Of a stretch of 64,000 nucleotides of DNA, positions 23,406 to 32,759 are shown piece by piece. The notes below the pieces were generated by a model. It was not told the DNA's origin. It searched no databases and saw only the letters and a list, made by a program, of their open reading frames with translations. The first letter of the stretch is position 1. The number at the start of each line of letters is the position of its first letter. The translations under genes and the position numbers were made by a program. Source of the stretch: an uncultured Phascolarctobacterium sp. (lineage in GTDB: Bacteria > Bacillota > Negativicutes > Acidaminococcales > Acidaminococcaceae); NCBI GenBank assembly GCA_905200645.1, contig CAJKLD010000004.1:20019-84018 (forward strand), read 5' to 3'.

Positions 23406-25031
23406 ATGACTACTAATACTAAGTACATTTTTGTAACGGGCGGTGTTGTTTCTTCTTTAGGCAAAGGCATTACCGCAGCATCTTTGGGGCGTTTGCTGAA
23501 AAGTCGTGGGTACAAGGTAACCATCCAAAAATTTGACCCGTATATTAATATAGACCCGGGTACCATGAGTCCTTATCAGCACGGCGAAGTGTTTGTTACT
23601 GACGATGGCGCGGAAACTGATTTGGATTTAGGCCATTATGAGCGCTTTATTGATATCAATCTGTCCAAAAATTCCAACGTTACTACCGGTAAAATTTATC
23701 AATCCGTAATCAACAAGGAGCGCCGCGGCGATTATCTTGGCGGCACGGTACAGGTTATTCCGCACATTACCAACGCTATTAAGGAGCGTGTATTTTTAGT
23801 AGGCAGACAGGATAACGCCGATTTTGTTATTACTGAAATCGGCGGTACGGTAGGAGATATTGAAAGCCTGCCGTTTTTGGAGGCTATCCGCCAAGTCAAA
23901 AAAGAGGTTGGCAAGAGCGATACCTTGTATATTCACGTGACTTTGGTACCGTATATTTCCGCGGCCGGAGAGCTGAAAACTAAGCCTACCCAGCACAGTG
24001 TCAAAGAGCTGCGCAGCATTGGCATTACGCCCGATATTATCGTCTGCCGCAGTGAAAAACCAATTTCCAAGGATATGCGCGATAAAATAGCTATGTTCTG
24101 CGACGTTGACCCAGAGGCTGTTATTCAAAATTTAACTGCAAAAAGCATTTATCAGGTACCCATGTTGTTAGAGGAGCAACGTCTGGACTCCATTGTACTG
24201 CGTAAGCTGGATATGGAGGATAAGCCTAAGGATATGAGCGGCTGGCACAATATGGTTGCCAACATACTCAAAAAATATGAACGTAAGGTTACCATTGCTG
24301 TGGTTGGTAAATATGTGGCTTTGCAGGACGCGTACATCAGCATTGCCGAAGCTCTGCGTCATGCGGCTGTAGCTAACGAAGCAGAGCTGGTAATAAAATG
24401 GGTAAACGCCGAAGAAATTGAAGCGGAGACTACGGATATGGATGCAGTTATGGCAGGTGTGGACGGAATTCTTGTTCCCGGCGGTTTTGGCAACCGCGGC
24501 ATTGAAGGTAAAATTAAGGCTATTCAATATGCCCGCGAAAATAAAATTCCTTTCTTTGGCATTTGCTTAGGTATGCAGTGCGCCGTTATTGAATTTGCCC
24601 GGCACGTGTGCGGTATGGCGGACGCCAACAGTTCAGAATTTGACGAACAGAGTACGCATCCCGTTATTGATTTGATGCCGGAGCAGCTGGATGTGGAGGA
24701 TATGGGCGGCACCATGCGCTTGGGGCTGTATCCCTGCAAGGTATATCCTGACAGCCTGACTATGCATGCTTATAATGAAGAGTTGATTTATGAACGTCAT
24801 CGCCATCGTTATGAATTTAATAATGCTTTCCGCGAAAAAATCTTGTCCAAGGGCTTAAAGCTGGGCGGCACCTTACCCAACGGCCGTTTAGTGGAAATAG
24901 TGGAGCTGCCGGAAAGCGAGCATCCTTGGTTTTTAGGCGCGCAATTCCACCCCGAATTTAAATCCCGTCCCACTCGTTCCCATCCCTTGTTCCGTGATTT
25001 TCTAGCAGCTGCTTTAAAGGAGCAGAAATAA
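23406..25031 (+). CDS. pyrG: CTP synthase
   Basis: 541 residues. The amidoligase domain (1-270) opens with Gly-Gly-Val-Val-Ser-Ser-Leu-Gly-Lys-Gly (residues ~12-21). The class I glutamine amidotransferase domain (about 295-535) has the nucleophile elbow Gly-Ile-Cys-Leu-Gly-Met-Gln near 380 and His-Pro-Glu-Phe near the end. It makes CTP from UTP, ATP and glutamine. The Firmicute neighbour rpoE (delta subunit), commonly found between argS and pyrG in Bacilli, is absent. The 175-base leader contains no recognised attenuator. Confidence 0.97.
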   Translation: MTTNTKYIFVTGGVVSSLGKGITAASLGRLLKSRGYKVTIQKFDPYINIDPGTMSPYQHGEVFVTDDGAETDLDLGHYERFIDINLSKNSNVTTGKIYQSVINKERRGDYLGGTVQVIPHITNAIKERVFLVGRQDNADFVITEIGGTVGDIESLPFLEAIRQVKKEVGKSDTLYIHVTLVPYISAAGELKTKPTQHSVKELRSIGITPDIIVCRSEKPISKDMRDKIAMFCDVDPEAVIQNLTAKSIYQVPMLLEEQRLDSIVLRKLDMEDKPKDMSGWHNMVANILKKYERKVTIAVVGKYVALQDAYISIAEALRHAAVANEAELVIKWVNAEEIEAETTDMDAVMAGVDGILVPGGFGNRGIEGKIKAIQYARENKIPFFGICLGMQCAVIEFARHVCGMADANSSEFDEQSTHPVIDLMPEQLDVEDMGGTMRLGLYPCKVYPDSLTMHAYNEELIYERHRHRYEFNNAFREKILSKGLKLGGTLPNGRLVEIVELPESEHPWFLGAQFHPEFKSRPTRSHPLFRDFLAAALKEQK

Positions 25032-25042
25032 TCACACTAATG

Positions 25043-25071
25043 GCAGGCTGCTATGCAGTCTGCTTTTTTTT
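25043..25071 (+). terminator. Rho-independent terminator after pyrG
   Basis: GCAGGCTG pairs with CAGTCTGC (one G-T pair) over a five-base loop and is followed by a run of nine T. Confidence 0.9.
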
Positions 25072-25102
25072 AGAACCGTCATAAAATTATAAGGAGGTTT
25101 AC

Positions 25103-26056
25103 ATGCTCAAAAAAATTTTTGTCAGCGCAGTTTTGCTGCTGGCCGTGTTAAGTTTTGTGGTTTCTCTTTTGAAAGGTAATAATAACGGAGAAAAAACCGT
25201 CACTGTCCCCGACAGGGTTGCCGTTATCAATATTGAGGGCGTAATTGCCTGCGGCAGCGACAGTAAGGAGACGCTGTTCAATCAGGCCAACGGCGTTACC
25301 AGCGGCAGTATTATGAGCCAAATTCGCGAGGCTGCGGCTGACGACAGCGTTAAGGCTTTGGTGCTGCGTATTGACAGCGGCGGCGGCAGCGCTACTGCAG
25401 CCGAAGAAATCGGCAGAGAGCTGGCTCGTTTTAAAGAAAAAACTAAAAAGCCCATTGTAGCCACTATGGCTAACAGCGGTGCCAGCGCTGCTTATTGGAT
25501 TGCCGCATGCGCCAGTGATAAGGTTTATGCCAACGCTACTACGCTGACCGGCAGTATCGGTGTGTATATGCCTTACATGAATACGGAAGAGCTGTTCAAA
25601 AAAATCGGCATTACCAGTGACAAAATTAAAAGCGGTCCGTACAAGGATATTATGACCAATGACCGCCCCATGACAGCGGAAGAAAGAGCAATTCTGCAAA
25701 ATATTGTCAACGAGATTTACGACCAATTTATTTATGCAGTCGCCGCAGGCCGGCAAATGGAAACCAGCAAAGTACGGGAGTTGGCTGACGGACGCGTATA
25801 TACCGGCTTACAGGCGAAAAATCTTGGTTTGGTTGACGAGCTGGGCGATTATTACGACGCTTTGGCTGCTGCGGGAACCTTGGCTAAAATTAAACCGGGC
25901 AAGGACGGCCTTCCGCCTGTAAAGGAAAAGGCTAAATCTCAGCCGTGGGAATTTTTGCTGAGCGCGCAGATTGCCGAAGTAATTAAGGGCGAACTGCTGC
26001 ATCAATTGCAAAGCAGCTTGAGCGTTGCTCCTGCCGTGCAAAATGTAGCGAGGTGA
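25103..26056 (+). CDS. sppA: Signal peptide peptidase SppA (36-kDa type)
   Basis: 317 residues. A single N-terminal membrane anchor spans about 5-23, followed by one ClpP-like S49 protease domain. The nucleophile is Ser128 in Gly-Ala-Ser-Ala-Ala-Tyr and the general base Lys181 in Gly-Pro-Tyr-Lys-Asp. Ile-Asp-Ser-Gly-Gly-Gly (90-95) forms the oxyanion region. It degrades leftover signal peptides in the membrane. Start ATG has AAGGAGG. Gene order pyrG-sppA-Yip1-type gene-glpX. Confidence 0.93.
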   Translation: MLKKIFVSAVLLLAVLSFVVSLLKGNNNGEKTVTVPDRVAVINIEGVIACGSDSKETLFNQANGVTSGSIMSQIREAAADDSVKALVLRIDSGGGSATAAEEIGRELARFKEKTKKPIVATMANSGASAAYWIAACASDKVYANATTLTGSIGVYMPYMNTEELFKKIGITSDKIKSGPYKDIMTNDRPMTAEERAILQNIVNEIYDQFIYAVAAGRQMETSKVRELADGRVYTGLQAKNLGLVDELGDYYDALAAAGTLAKIKPGKDGLPPVKEKAKSQPWEFLLSAQIAEVIKGELLHQLQSSLSVAPAVQNVAR

Positions 26057-26062
26057 TGAGCT

Positions 26063-26626
26063 ATGCGGCGTAAAACCTTTGATGTGCTCTTTGAGCCGGG
26101 AGCAGGTATGGCCGCCTTGGTCAAGCAGCCCTGCTTGTGGCGCAGTGCCTTTTATTTTACGTTAAGCGTAGGCTTTTTCACAGGCGTGGTTACTAATAGC
26201 TGGCTTTTGGCGCAGCCTTTGCAGATTCGTTTTGCTATTATTATCTGCACGGTTTTGATTGCGGCGACGGCTTTATCCTTATACGGCTTTTTGCTGCATG
26301 GTATTATGGAAACCTTTGGCGCGCTGGCAGGTGACCCCGTAGGTTTAATCTGTCTTTTAGGCTACACGACGCTGCCCTTTTTGCTGCTGACGCCGGGAGC
26401 GCTGTTGGCTGGAAAATTAGGATTAGGCGGACTACCGTTATTGTCAGCCATACTGCTGGTAGGTTTTTTATGGATGCTGTATTTATTGGTGCGCACTTTA
26501 GAAGCAGTATATTTAATTGATGCTTGGCGCGCCGGTATCGCTCTGCTGTTCAGTCTGCTGCTGCTGTACATTGTTTTCGTTCTTCCTTGGCAGATAGCTA
26601 TTAAACTGCTCTTGCTTAATTTCTAG
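26063..26626 (+). CDS. Yip1-domain membrane protein
   Basis: 187 residues with five hydrophobic helices and the short Pro-Cys-Leu-Trp-Arg / Gly-Tyr-Thr-Thr-Leu-Pro-Phe motifs seen in Yip1/YIF1-type bacterial proteins. Function unknown. It begins six bases after the sppA stop codon, and its ribosome site (GAGGTG) overlaps the end of sppA, so the two are co-transcribed and translationally linked. Confidence 0.7.
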   Translation: MRRKTFDVLFEPGAGMAALVKQPCLWRSAFYFTLSVGFFTGVVTNSWLLAQPLQIRFAIIICTVLIAATALSLYGFLLHGIMETFGALAGDPVGLICLLGYTTLPFLLLTPGALLAGKLGLGGLPLLSAILLVGFLWMLYLLVRTLEAVYLIDAWRAGIALLFSLLLLYIVFVLPWQIAIKLLLLNF

Positions 26627-26743
26627 GCTATTTATGCTTGCACACGCAATTTGTGGTTGCGAAAATAAATAGAAAGTGTCATAATTAAAGAAGAATGTAA
26701 GTGGATTTTCTTTTTGCGAAATATATTAAGGAGTGATGTAATA

Positions 26744-27706
26744 ATGAACAGAGAACTTTCCATGGAATTTGTACGCGTTACCGAGGCTGCTGCTATTGCC
26801 TGCGGTCGTTTAATTGGCAGAGGCGACAAAAATGGTGCTGACGGTTTGGCTGTTGACGCTATGCGTTCTGCTTTTGATACCGTAAATATCAGCGGTACTG
26901 TAGTTATCGGCGAAGGCGAAATGGACGAAGCGCCGATGCTGTATATTGGCGAAGAGGTTGGCGCCGGTGGTTTTGCTGTTGATATTGCCGTTGATCCTGT
27001 TGAAGGCACTAATTTGGTTGCGAAGGGACAACCGGGCGCTATTGCCGTAATTGCTATCGCTCCTCGCGGCTGTCTGCTTCATGCACCTGATATGTATATG
27101 GATAAAATTGCCGTAGGTCCCCGCGCTAAGGGCTGCATCAATATTGACGCTCCCATGAGCGAAAACTTAGCTCGTGTAGCTGACGCTATGAACCGTAAGG
27201 TTTCCGATTTGAACGTAGTTTTGCTGGATCGCGAACGTCATTATCCCGTTATGGATGAAATCCGCAAAGCCGGCGCGCGTATTTCTTTGATTACCGACGG
27301 CGATGTTAATCCCATTGTTGAGTGCTGCATCGAAGGCAGTGGCGTGCATATGTACGTTGGCAAGGGCGGCGCTCCGGAAGGCGTTCTCGGCGCTGTTGCC
27401 GTTAAATGCCTGGGCGGCGATATGCAGGCTCGTCTGTGTCCCGAAGATGAAGCGCAAGTACAACGCTGCCTCAAAATGGGCATTGGTGACGTTAACAAGG
27501 TGCTGACTCTTGATGATTTGGTAAAGGGCGATGACTGCATGTTTACTGCTACCGCTATTACCAACTGCAATATGCTTCACGGTTTGAATTATTTTAATGA
27601 CGGCGTGCGTACTCACACTATTTCCGCTCGTTATAAAACCGGCACCGTGCGTTTTGTAGACGCAATTCACAGCTTTGACCGCAAGGATTTAGCTGTAAAA
27701 TTGTAA
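26744..27706 (+). CDS. glpX: Fructose-1,6-bisphosphatase class II (GlpX)
   Basis: 320 residues, standard length. Metal-binding motifs are clear: Gly-Glu-Gly-Glu-Met-Asp-Glu-Ala-Pro (near 53-61), and Asp-Pro-Val-Glu-Gly-Thr-Asn (near 84-90) that coordinates Mg/Mn and the phosphate. It dephosphorylates fructose-1,6-bisphosphate in gluconeogenesis, expected of an organism that grows on succinate rather than sugars. ATG at 26744 has AAGGAGTG upstream; the open frame starts earlier but without a ribosome site. Confidence 0.95.
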   Translation: MNRELSMEFVRVTEAAAIACGRLIGRGDKNGADGLAVDAMRSAFDTVNISGTVVIGEGEMDEAPMLYIGEEVGAGGFAVDIAVDPVEGTNLVAKGQPGAIAVIAIAPRGCLLHAPDMYMDKIAVGPRAKGCINIDAPMSENLARVADAMNRKVSDLNVVLLDRERHYPVMDEIRKAGARISLITDGDVNPIVECCIEGSGVHMYVGKGGAPEGVLGAVAVKCLGGDMQARLCPEDEAQVQRCLKMGIGDVNKVLTLDDLVKGDDCMFTATAITNCNMLHGLNYFNDGVRTHTISARYKTGTVRFVDAIHSFDRKDLAVKL

Positions 27707-27717
27707 AAAATCTGTGT

Positions 27718-27785
27718 GGACGAACGATAAGGCGTTATCTGTGGCATTTTGTGCTTCTTGCGCCTTTGCGTTCGCCCTTGTTTTC
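27718..27785 (+). terminator. Hairpin terminator after glpX
   Basis: A 16-17 bp imperfect stem (GGACGAACGATAAGGCG with CGCCTTTGCGTTCGCC) closes a loop of about 26 bases and is followed by CTTGTTTTCTT. It is longer and less canonical than other terminators here. Confidence 0.65.
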
Positions 27786-27857
27786 TTGCTTATATAAAAG
27801 TATATTTTAGGGTGTGAAGCAGTTCATGCCCTATTTAGTGTTTTTTTGCATTACTTT

Positions 27858-30800
27858 ATGGATAATTTATTGGTTAAGCAAGTGGCGCAGCTGGCGGAAA
27901 CTCAGCAGGCAGCCGCTTTTCAAAAGAAAAAACAGGCGTGTATTTTAACCGGGTTGGCAGCGAGCAGCAAGCCGGTCTTTTTTGCTACCGTAGATAAACT
28001 GCTGGAGCAAAAAGGCAGCTTGGCGTTTATTACCGCCTCCCGTGAAGAAATTCGTGCTTACCGGCGGGAGCTTAATTATCTATATCCGGATTTGCCCATG
28101 CAGGAGCTGTATCCTGTGAGCCTGCCCCGCGTGCAGGTGGAAACGCAAAGCTTGGAATTACAGGCCGGCAGAGCGGCAGCGCTGCGTTTTTTGCAGGGTG
28201 AGGAAAGAGGTATAGTTTTTATCACTGCCGAGGCCTTACAGCAAAGACAGCAGCGCCCTGCGGGGTTGAGCGCTCAGCAGCTGATGCTCAAGGTGGGCGA
28301 GGAGCGGGAGCAAAATGATGTCGTCGGGCAGCTGGTGGCTTTAGGCTATGAACGCACGGATCAGGTTGACGCTATCGGCCAATTTTGCCTGCGCGGCGAT
28401 ATTCTGGATATTTTTCCTATCAATAGTCCCATGCCTGTGCGCGTAGAGTGGTTTGACAGCGAGCTGGACGCCATGCGCAGCTTTGATATCAATAGTCAGC
28501 GCAGTATTAAAACCTTGCAGAAAATTAAAATTTTGCCGCTGACAGCAGATGATGCAGCTTGCTACGACGCCAGCGTTTTTGACTATTGTGCGGACAGTAC
28601 CATGGTTGTAGTGGACGAGCCTGTGCGGGTATTTTCCATGCTGGAAAAGCTGGACAAAGAAAATAAAGAAGCAGTGGCAGAGCTTTTTTCTAAGGATGAA
28701 TTGGTTGACTACTGCGCTAAAAGCGGCGCTGTACTGGTTTCCGCCCTGGGTCATAGCTATCTTACGCAGCTTCCCGCAATAAATATTCCTGTGCGTTCTG
28801 TTTCACCGTATAATAGAAATACTAATCTTCTGGTAGAAGATTTACATAATTGGTTAAGCGACGGTATCATTCCGGTTATCATGCTTTCGTCCAGTATTAA
28901 AGCCCGCGGCTTTGCCGACAATCTTACTAATTATGGTTTGCAAGGCTTTTATACGGAAGATGATTTACGGCCGGGTAAGGTCAACGTTATGTTCGGTGAT
29001 TTGGATCACGGCTTTCGCTTTTGGGATACCAAGTGGCTGCTGCTTACGGAAAACGATATTTACGGTATGCAGAAGCGTAAGCGGCTGCACAGTAAAAATC
29101 AGGGACAGCAGCTGCAATATTTTTCCGATATTAAAATTGGCGATTATGTGGTGCATAAGCTGCACGGCATTGGTCGTTACATTGGCGTAGAAAATGTCGA
29201 GGTGGGCGGCATTCACCGCGATTATCTGTTGTTGGCCTACGCCGGTGATGATAAGCTGTATGTGCCCGTAGACCAAGTAAGCCTGTTGCACAAATATGTG
29301 GGCAGCGAGGGCACCGTGCCGCGCCTGTCCAAAATGGGCGGCACCGACTGGAAGCGTACTACGGCGAAGGCGGCAAAGGCTATCACCGAGCTGGCGGAGG
29401 AGCTTCTGCGCTTGTACGCTCAAAGGCAGATTGTGCCGGGACATGCTTTCAGTCCCGATACGGAGCTGCAAAAGGAATTTGAAGAAGCCTTTCCCTATGA
29501 GGAAACGCCTGACCAGCTTAAGGCTATTGCCGAAATTAAGGCGGATATGGAGCGTCCGCAGCCTATGGAGCGCCTGCTGTGCGGCGACGTTGGCTACGGC
29601 AAAACGGAGGTTGCCATCCGCGCGGCGTTTAAGGCTGTGGTGGACGGCAAGCAGGTTGCCGTTATGGTGCCCACAACCGTGCTGGCGCAGCAGCATTTTT
29701 TAACCTTTAAGGAACGTATGCGCAATTTTGGCGTTAACGTGGAAATGCTCAATCGTTTCTGCACGCCTAAGGAGCAAAAGAGTATTTTGCAAAATCTTGA
29801 GGATGGGCGCGTCGATATTTTAATCGGTACGCACCGCCTTTTGCAGGCCGACGTGCAGTTTCCTAATTTGGGACTGCTGATTATCGATGAGGAACAGCGC
29901 TTTGGTGTGGCGCAAAAGGAAAAAATCAAAAAATGGCGCACAGGTATTGATGTGCTGACCTTAAGCGCTACGCCCATTCCCCGCACTTTGCATTTGGCGT
30001 TGGTCAACGGCCGTGATATGAGCGTTATCGAATCGCCGCCGGAGGACAGACTGCCCGTAGAAACTTATGTGAGCGAATATAACGATGGCATGATTAAGGA
30101 AGCACTGGAGAGAGAGCTGCGCCGCGGCGGCAGAATTTATTATGTGCATAACCGTGTCAGCGGTTTGGAGGCTATCGCCGCTAAAGTACGCAGACTAGTG
30201 CCTGGTATCAGTATTAAGCTGGCTCACGGGCAGATGAATGAGGATGCGCTGGAGGACGCCATGATAAGCTTCTATGAGGGCGGGTGCGATATGCTTTTGA
30301 GTACCACCATTATAGAAAACGGGTTAGATGTGCCTTTAGCCAATACGATTATTGTTGACGGCGCCGAGAATTTTGGCTTGTCCCAACTGTATCAAATGCG
30401 CGGACGCGTAGGACGCAGTTCGCGCTTGGCTTATGCTTATTTTGTGTATAAACCTAACAAAGCTTTAAGTGAAATTGCCGAAAAGCGTTTGCAGGCAATC
30501 CGTGATTTTACGGAGCTTGGCGCCGGTTTTAAAATTGCCATGCGCGATTTAGAAATTCGCGGCGCAGGCAATCTTTTGGGCAGTCAGCAGCATGGACACA
30601 TTGTAGGCATCGGCTTTGCCGCTTACTGCGAAATGCTGGAGCAGACTATCAACCGTTTGAAAAACGGCAAGCAGGCTGTGGCAGAGCCGGAGCCTGTATT
30701 GGAAATTCCTGCAGAAGCCTATATTCCAGACGATTACATTGTCGACCCGCGTTATAAAATGGAAATATACCGTCGCTTGGCTGAAATGGCATATGGCGAA

Positions 30801-31145
30801 AAAGACGATTTAATGGATGAAATTATCGACCGCTTTGGCGAACCGCCGCAGGAGGTAGAAATGCTGTGGCGCTTGGCGGGCCTTAAAGGGCTGTGCCGCT
30901 TGATGCAGGTGCGTGGCATTAGCGTGCGTCCGGGTTCTATCCGTATTACCTTTGGCGAGCATGCGCAGATAAATGTAGAAACATTTATGAAAATGTTGGC
31001 TGACCACAAAAATAATATGGCCTTTAAAAACGGCAAGGAGTCTCAGCTGTTATACCGTACGGGGGCTTTAAAGGAAGAACCTTTGAAATGGCTGGAAAAA
31101 ACTTTGCCTATGCTGGCTTTGGGCAATAAGTTCAATAAAAAATAA
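27858..31145 (+). CDS. mfd: Transcription-repair coupling factor Mfd
   Basis: About 1,095 residues in the usual order: UvrB-like N-terminal region (to ~350), RNA polymerase-interacting CarD-like domain (~425-490, beginning Ile-Gly-Asp-Tyr-Val-Val-His-Lys-Leu-His-Gly-Ile-Gly), RecG-like translocase with Walker A Gly-Asp-Val-Gly-Tyr-Gly-Lys-Thr (near 578-585) and Asp-Glu-Glu-Gln-Arg-Phe, the second helicase lobe with the Gln-Met-Arg-Gly-Arg-Val-Gly-Arg motif, and the C-terminal UvrA-masking TRCF domain. It removes stalled polymerase at lesions and recruits UvrA. The start is uncertain: ATG at 27858 (used) and TTG at 27846 both lack a good ribosome site. Confidence 0.95.
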   Translation: MDNLLVKQVAQLAETQQAAAFQKKKQACILTGLAASSKPVFFATVDKLLEQKGSLAFITASREEIRAYRRELNYLYPDLPMQELYPVSLPRVQVETQSLELQAGRAAALRFLQGEERGIVFITAEALQQRQQRPAGLSAQQLMLKVGEEREQNDVVGQLVALGYERTDQVDAIGQFCLRGDILDIFPINSPMPVRVEWFDSELDAMRSFDINSQRSIKTLQKIKILPLTADDAACYDASVFDYCADSTMVVVDEPVRVFSMLEKLDKENKEAVAELFSKDELVDYCAKSGAVLVSALGHSYLTQLPAINIPVRSVSPYNRNTNLLVEDLHNWLSDGIIPVIMLSSSIKARGFADNLTNYGLQGFYTEDDLRPGKVNVMFGDLDHGFRFWDTKWLLLTENDIYGMQKRKRLHSKNQGQQLQYFSDIKIGDYVVHKLHGIGRYIGVENVEVGGIHRDYLLLAYAGDDKLYVPVDQVSLLHKYVGSEGTVPRLSKMGGTDWKRTTAKAAKAITELAEELLRLYAQRQIVPGHAFSPDTELQKEFEEAFPYEETPDQLKAIAEIKADMERPQPMERLLCGDVGYGKTEVAIRAAFKAVVDGKQVAVMVPTTVLAQQHFLTFKERMRNFGVNVEMLNRFCTPKEQKSILQNLEDGRVDILIGTHRLLQADVQFPNLGLLIIDEEQRFGVAQKEKIKKWRTGIDVLTLSATPIPRTLHLALVNGRDMSVIESPPEDRLPVETYVSEYNDGMIKEALERELRRGGRIYYVHNRVSGLEAIAAKVRRLVPGISIKLAHGQMNEDALEDAMISFYEGGCDMLLSTTIIENGLDVPLANTIIVDGAENFGLSQLYQMRGRVGRSSRLAYAYFVYKPNKALSEIAEKRLQAIRDFTELGAGFKIAMRDLEIRGAGNLLGSQQHGHIVGIGFAAYCEMLEQTINRLKNGKQAVAEPEPVLEIPAEAYIPDDYIVDPRYKMEIYRRLAEMAYGEKDDLMDEIIDRFGEPPQEVEMLWRLAGLKGLCRLMQVRGISVRPGSIRITFGEHAQINVETFMKMLADHKNNMAFKNGKESQLLYRTGALKEEPLKWLEKTLPMLALGNKFNKK

Positions 31146-31174
31146 TTTACGGGATAAAAAGGAGGGAAAGGCAG

Positions 31175-32758
31175 ATGAGCAAGGATAAATTTCTGCGTGG
31201 CGCTATGATTTTGACGCTGGCAGGCCTGGCGGTAAAAATTATCGGCTCGGTTAACCGCATTCTTCTTTCCCGCCTTTTGGGAGGCGAGGGTATAGGCCTT
31301 TACCAAATGGCTTACCCTGTTTATCTGCTGCTGCTGGCAATTTCCTCTGCAGGCATTCCCGTAGCTATTTCCATTATTATTTCCCGCTATTTGGCCAAGG
31401 GAGATTTGGGCAATGTGCGCAGAGTTTTTCGTCTTTCCCTAAGCCTGATGGCTGTTTTAGGCTTGTTCCTGGCGCTGCTTTTAGTGCTGGCAGCCGGTTG
31501 GCTGGTGCGCAGCGGCGTTATTAAGGACGGACGCGCCTATTATTCCTTGGTCGCTTTGGCTCCGGCAGTATTTTTCGGTACTGTGCTGGCCAGCTTTCGC
31601 GGCCTTTTTCAAGGCTATCAGCTGATGACGCCTCCTGCTGTGTCGCAGATTTTAGAGCAGTTTATCCGCGTTGTGACTATGCTGGTGCTGGCGTATGTGT
31701 TTTTGCCCTACGGTTTGGAATATGCTGCGGCAGGCGCGGCCTTCGGCGCAGTTCCGGGCAGCCTGCTGGGTATGCTGGTGCTGTTTGGCTTTTATCGTTA
31801 TTATCGCAAGCGTTGGTTACAGCAAGCGGAGCCGACGTTGTGTAGTGAGCAAATCAGCTCTCGTAAGCTGGTAAAGGAATTATTACTTTTGGCGCTGCCT
31901 GTTTCCTGCGCCAACGTCTTAGTGCCCGTAAGCGGCAGTATAGATGTGCTGCTGGTGCCGGGATATTTAATTGACAGCGGCTTTACGGTGGAGCAGGCCA
32001 CTACGCTTTTCGGTTATTTTGCGGGAATGGCGCAGCCCTTGCTGCTCTTGGCGACTATTCCGACCTTATCCTTAGCTACCAGCTTGGTGCCCGCAGTAGC
32101 GGAAGCCTTTACTTTAAAACGCTGGAATATTATCGCCGAAAAAGGTTCCACTGCTATGAAGCTGTGCTGTCTGATAACCGTGCCTGCCGCCGTAGGCATG
32201 GCGGTGCTGGCAGAGCCTATCAGCCGCCTGCTGTATGGAACAGCTAAAGCCGGGGTCGCTATTATGCACGCGGCGCCGTCCCTGTGGCTTTTGGGTATGC
32301 ACCAAATTACCACGGGACTTTTGCAGGGCATGGAGCACAGCGGACTGCCCATGCTGCATATGCTGGTGGGAATTGTTGCGAAGGTTCTTGCCGTGGGCAG
32401 ACTGACCAATGCCCAGTGGAATATCGCCGGTGTAGCGTGGGCGACCAATATCAACTTTGGGTTAACGGCGCTGCTGAATATTTTGGCGCTGCGCTATTAC
32501 AAAATCAATTTTCGTTGGTATAATATAATCAAAATAATCTTTGCGGCGACATTTATGGGTGCTGCTGCTCATTGGTGTTATCTTTTGCTGCTGCCCAAAC
32601 TGGGCTTTACTGCGGCAACCTTAGGCACTATGGCGCTGGCGGCAGTGCTGTATGCGGTATTGCTGATAATTTTGCAGGTTGTGACGGTGGCAGAGCTGCA
32701 AAAGCTGCCCTTAGCGGCAAAAATCATGCAGAGAATAAATTTAGGAAAGAAGGCGTAA
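31175..32758 (+). CDS. SpoVB/MurJ-like polysaccharide or lipid flippase (MOP superfamily)
   Basis: 527 residues with about 14 membrane helices. The start Lys-Asp-Lys-Phe-Leu-Arg-Gly-Ala-Met-Ile-Leu and the Asn-Arg-Ile-Leu-Leu-Ser-Arg-Leu-Leu-Gly-Gly-Glu-Gly-Ile-Gly-Leu-Tyr-Gln stretch (23-40) are typical of the SpoVB/YtgP group. In spore formers the gene at this locus is spoVB, required for the cortex; here, without sporulation neighbours, a peptidoglycan precursor (lipid II) or other polysaccharide flippase is likelier. GGAGGG precedes the ATG. One base separates it from mazG. Confidence 0.85.
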   Translation: MSKDKFLRGAMILTLAGLAVKIIGSVNRILLSRLLGGEGIGLYQMAYPVYLLLLAISSAGIPVAISIIISRYLAKGDLGNVRRVFRLSLSLMAVLGLFLALLLVLAAGWLVRSGVIKDGRAYYSLVALAPAVFFGTVLASFRGLFQGYQLMTPPAVSQILEQFIRVVTMLVLAYVFLPYGLEYAAAGAAFGAVPGSLLGMLVLFGFYRYYRKRWLQQAEPTLCSEQISSRKLVKELLLLALPVSCANVLVPVSGSIDVLLVPGYLIDSGFTVEQATTLFGYFAGMAQPLLLLATIPTLSLATSLVPAVAEAFTLKRWNIIAEKGSTAMKLCCLITVPAAVGMAVLAEPISRLLYGTAKAGVAIMHAAPSLWLLGMHQITTGLLQGMEHSGLPMLHMLVGIVAKVLAVGRLTNAQWNIAGVAWATNINFGLTALLNILALRYYKINFRWYNIIKIIFAATFMGAAAHWCYLLLLPKLGFTAATLGTMALAAVLYAVLLIILQVVTVAELQKLPLAAKIMQRINLGKKA

Positions 32759-32759
32759 T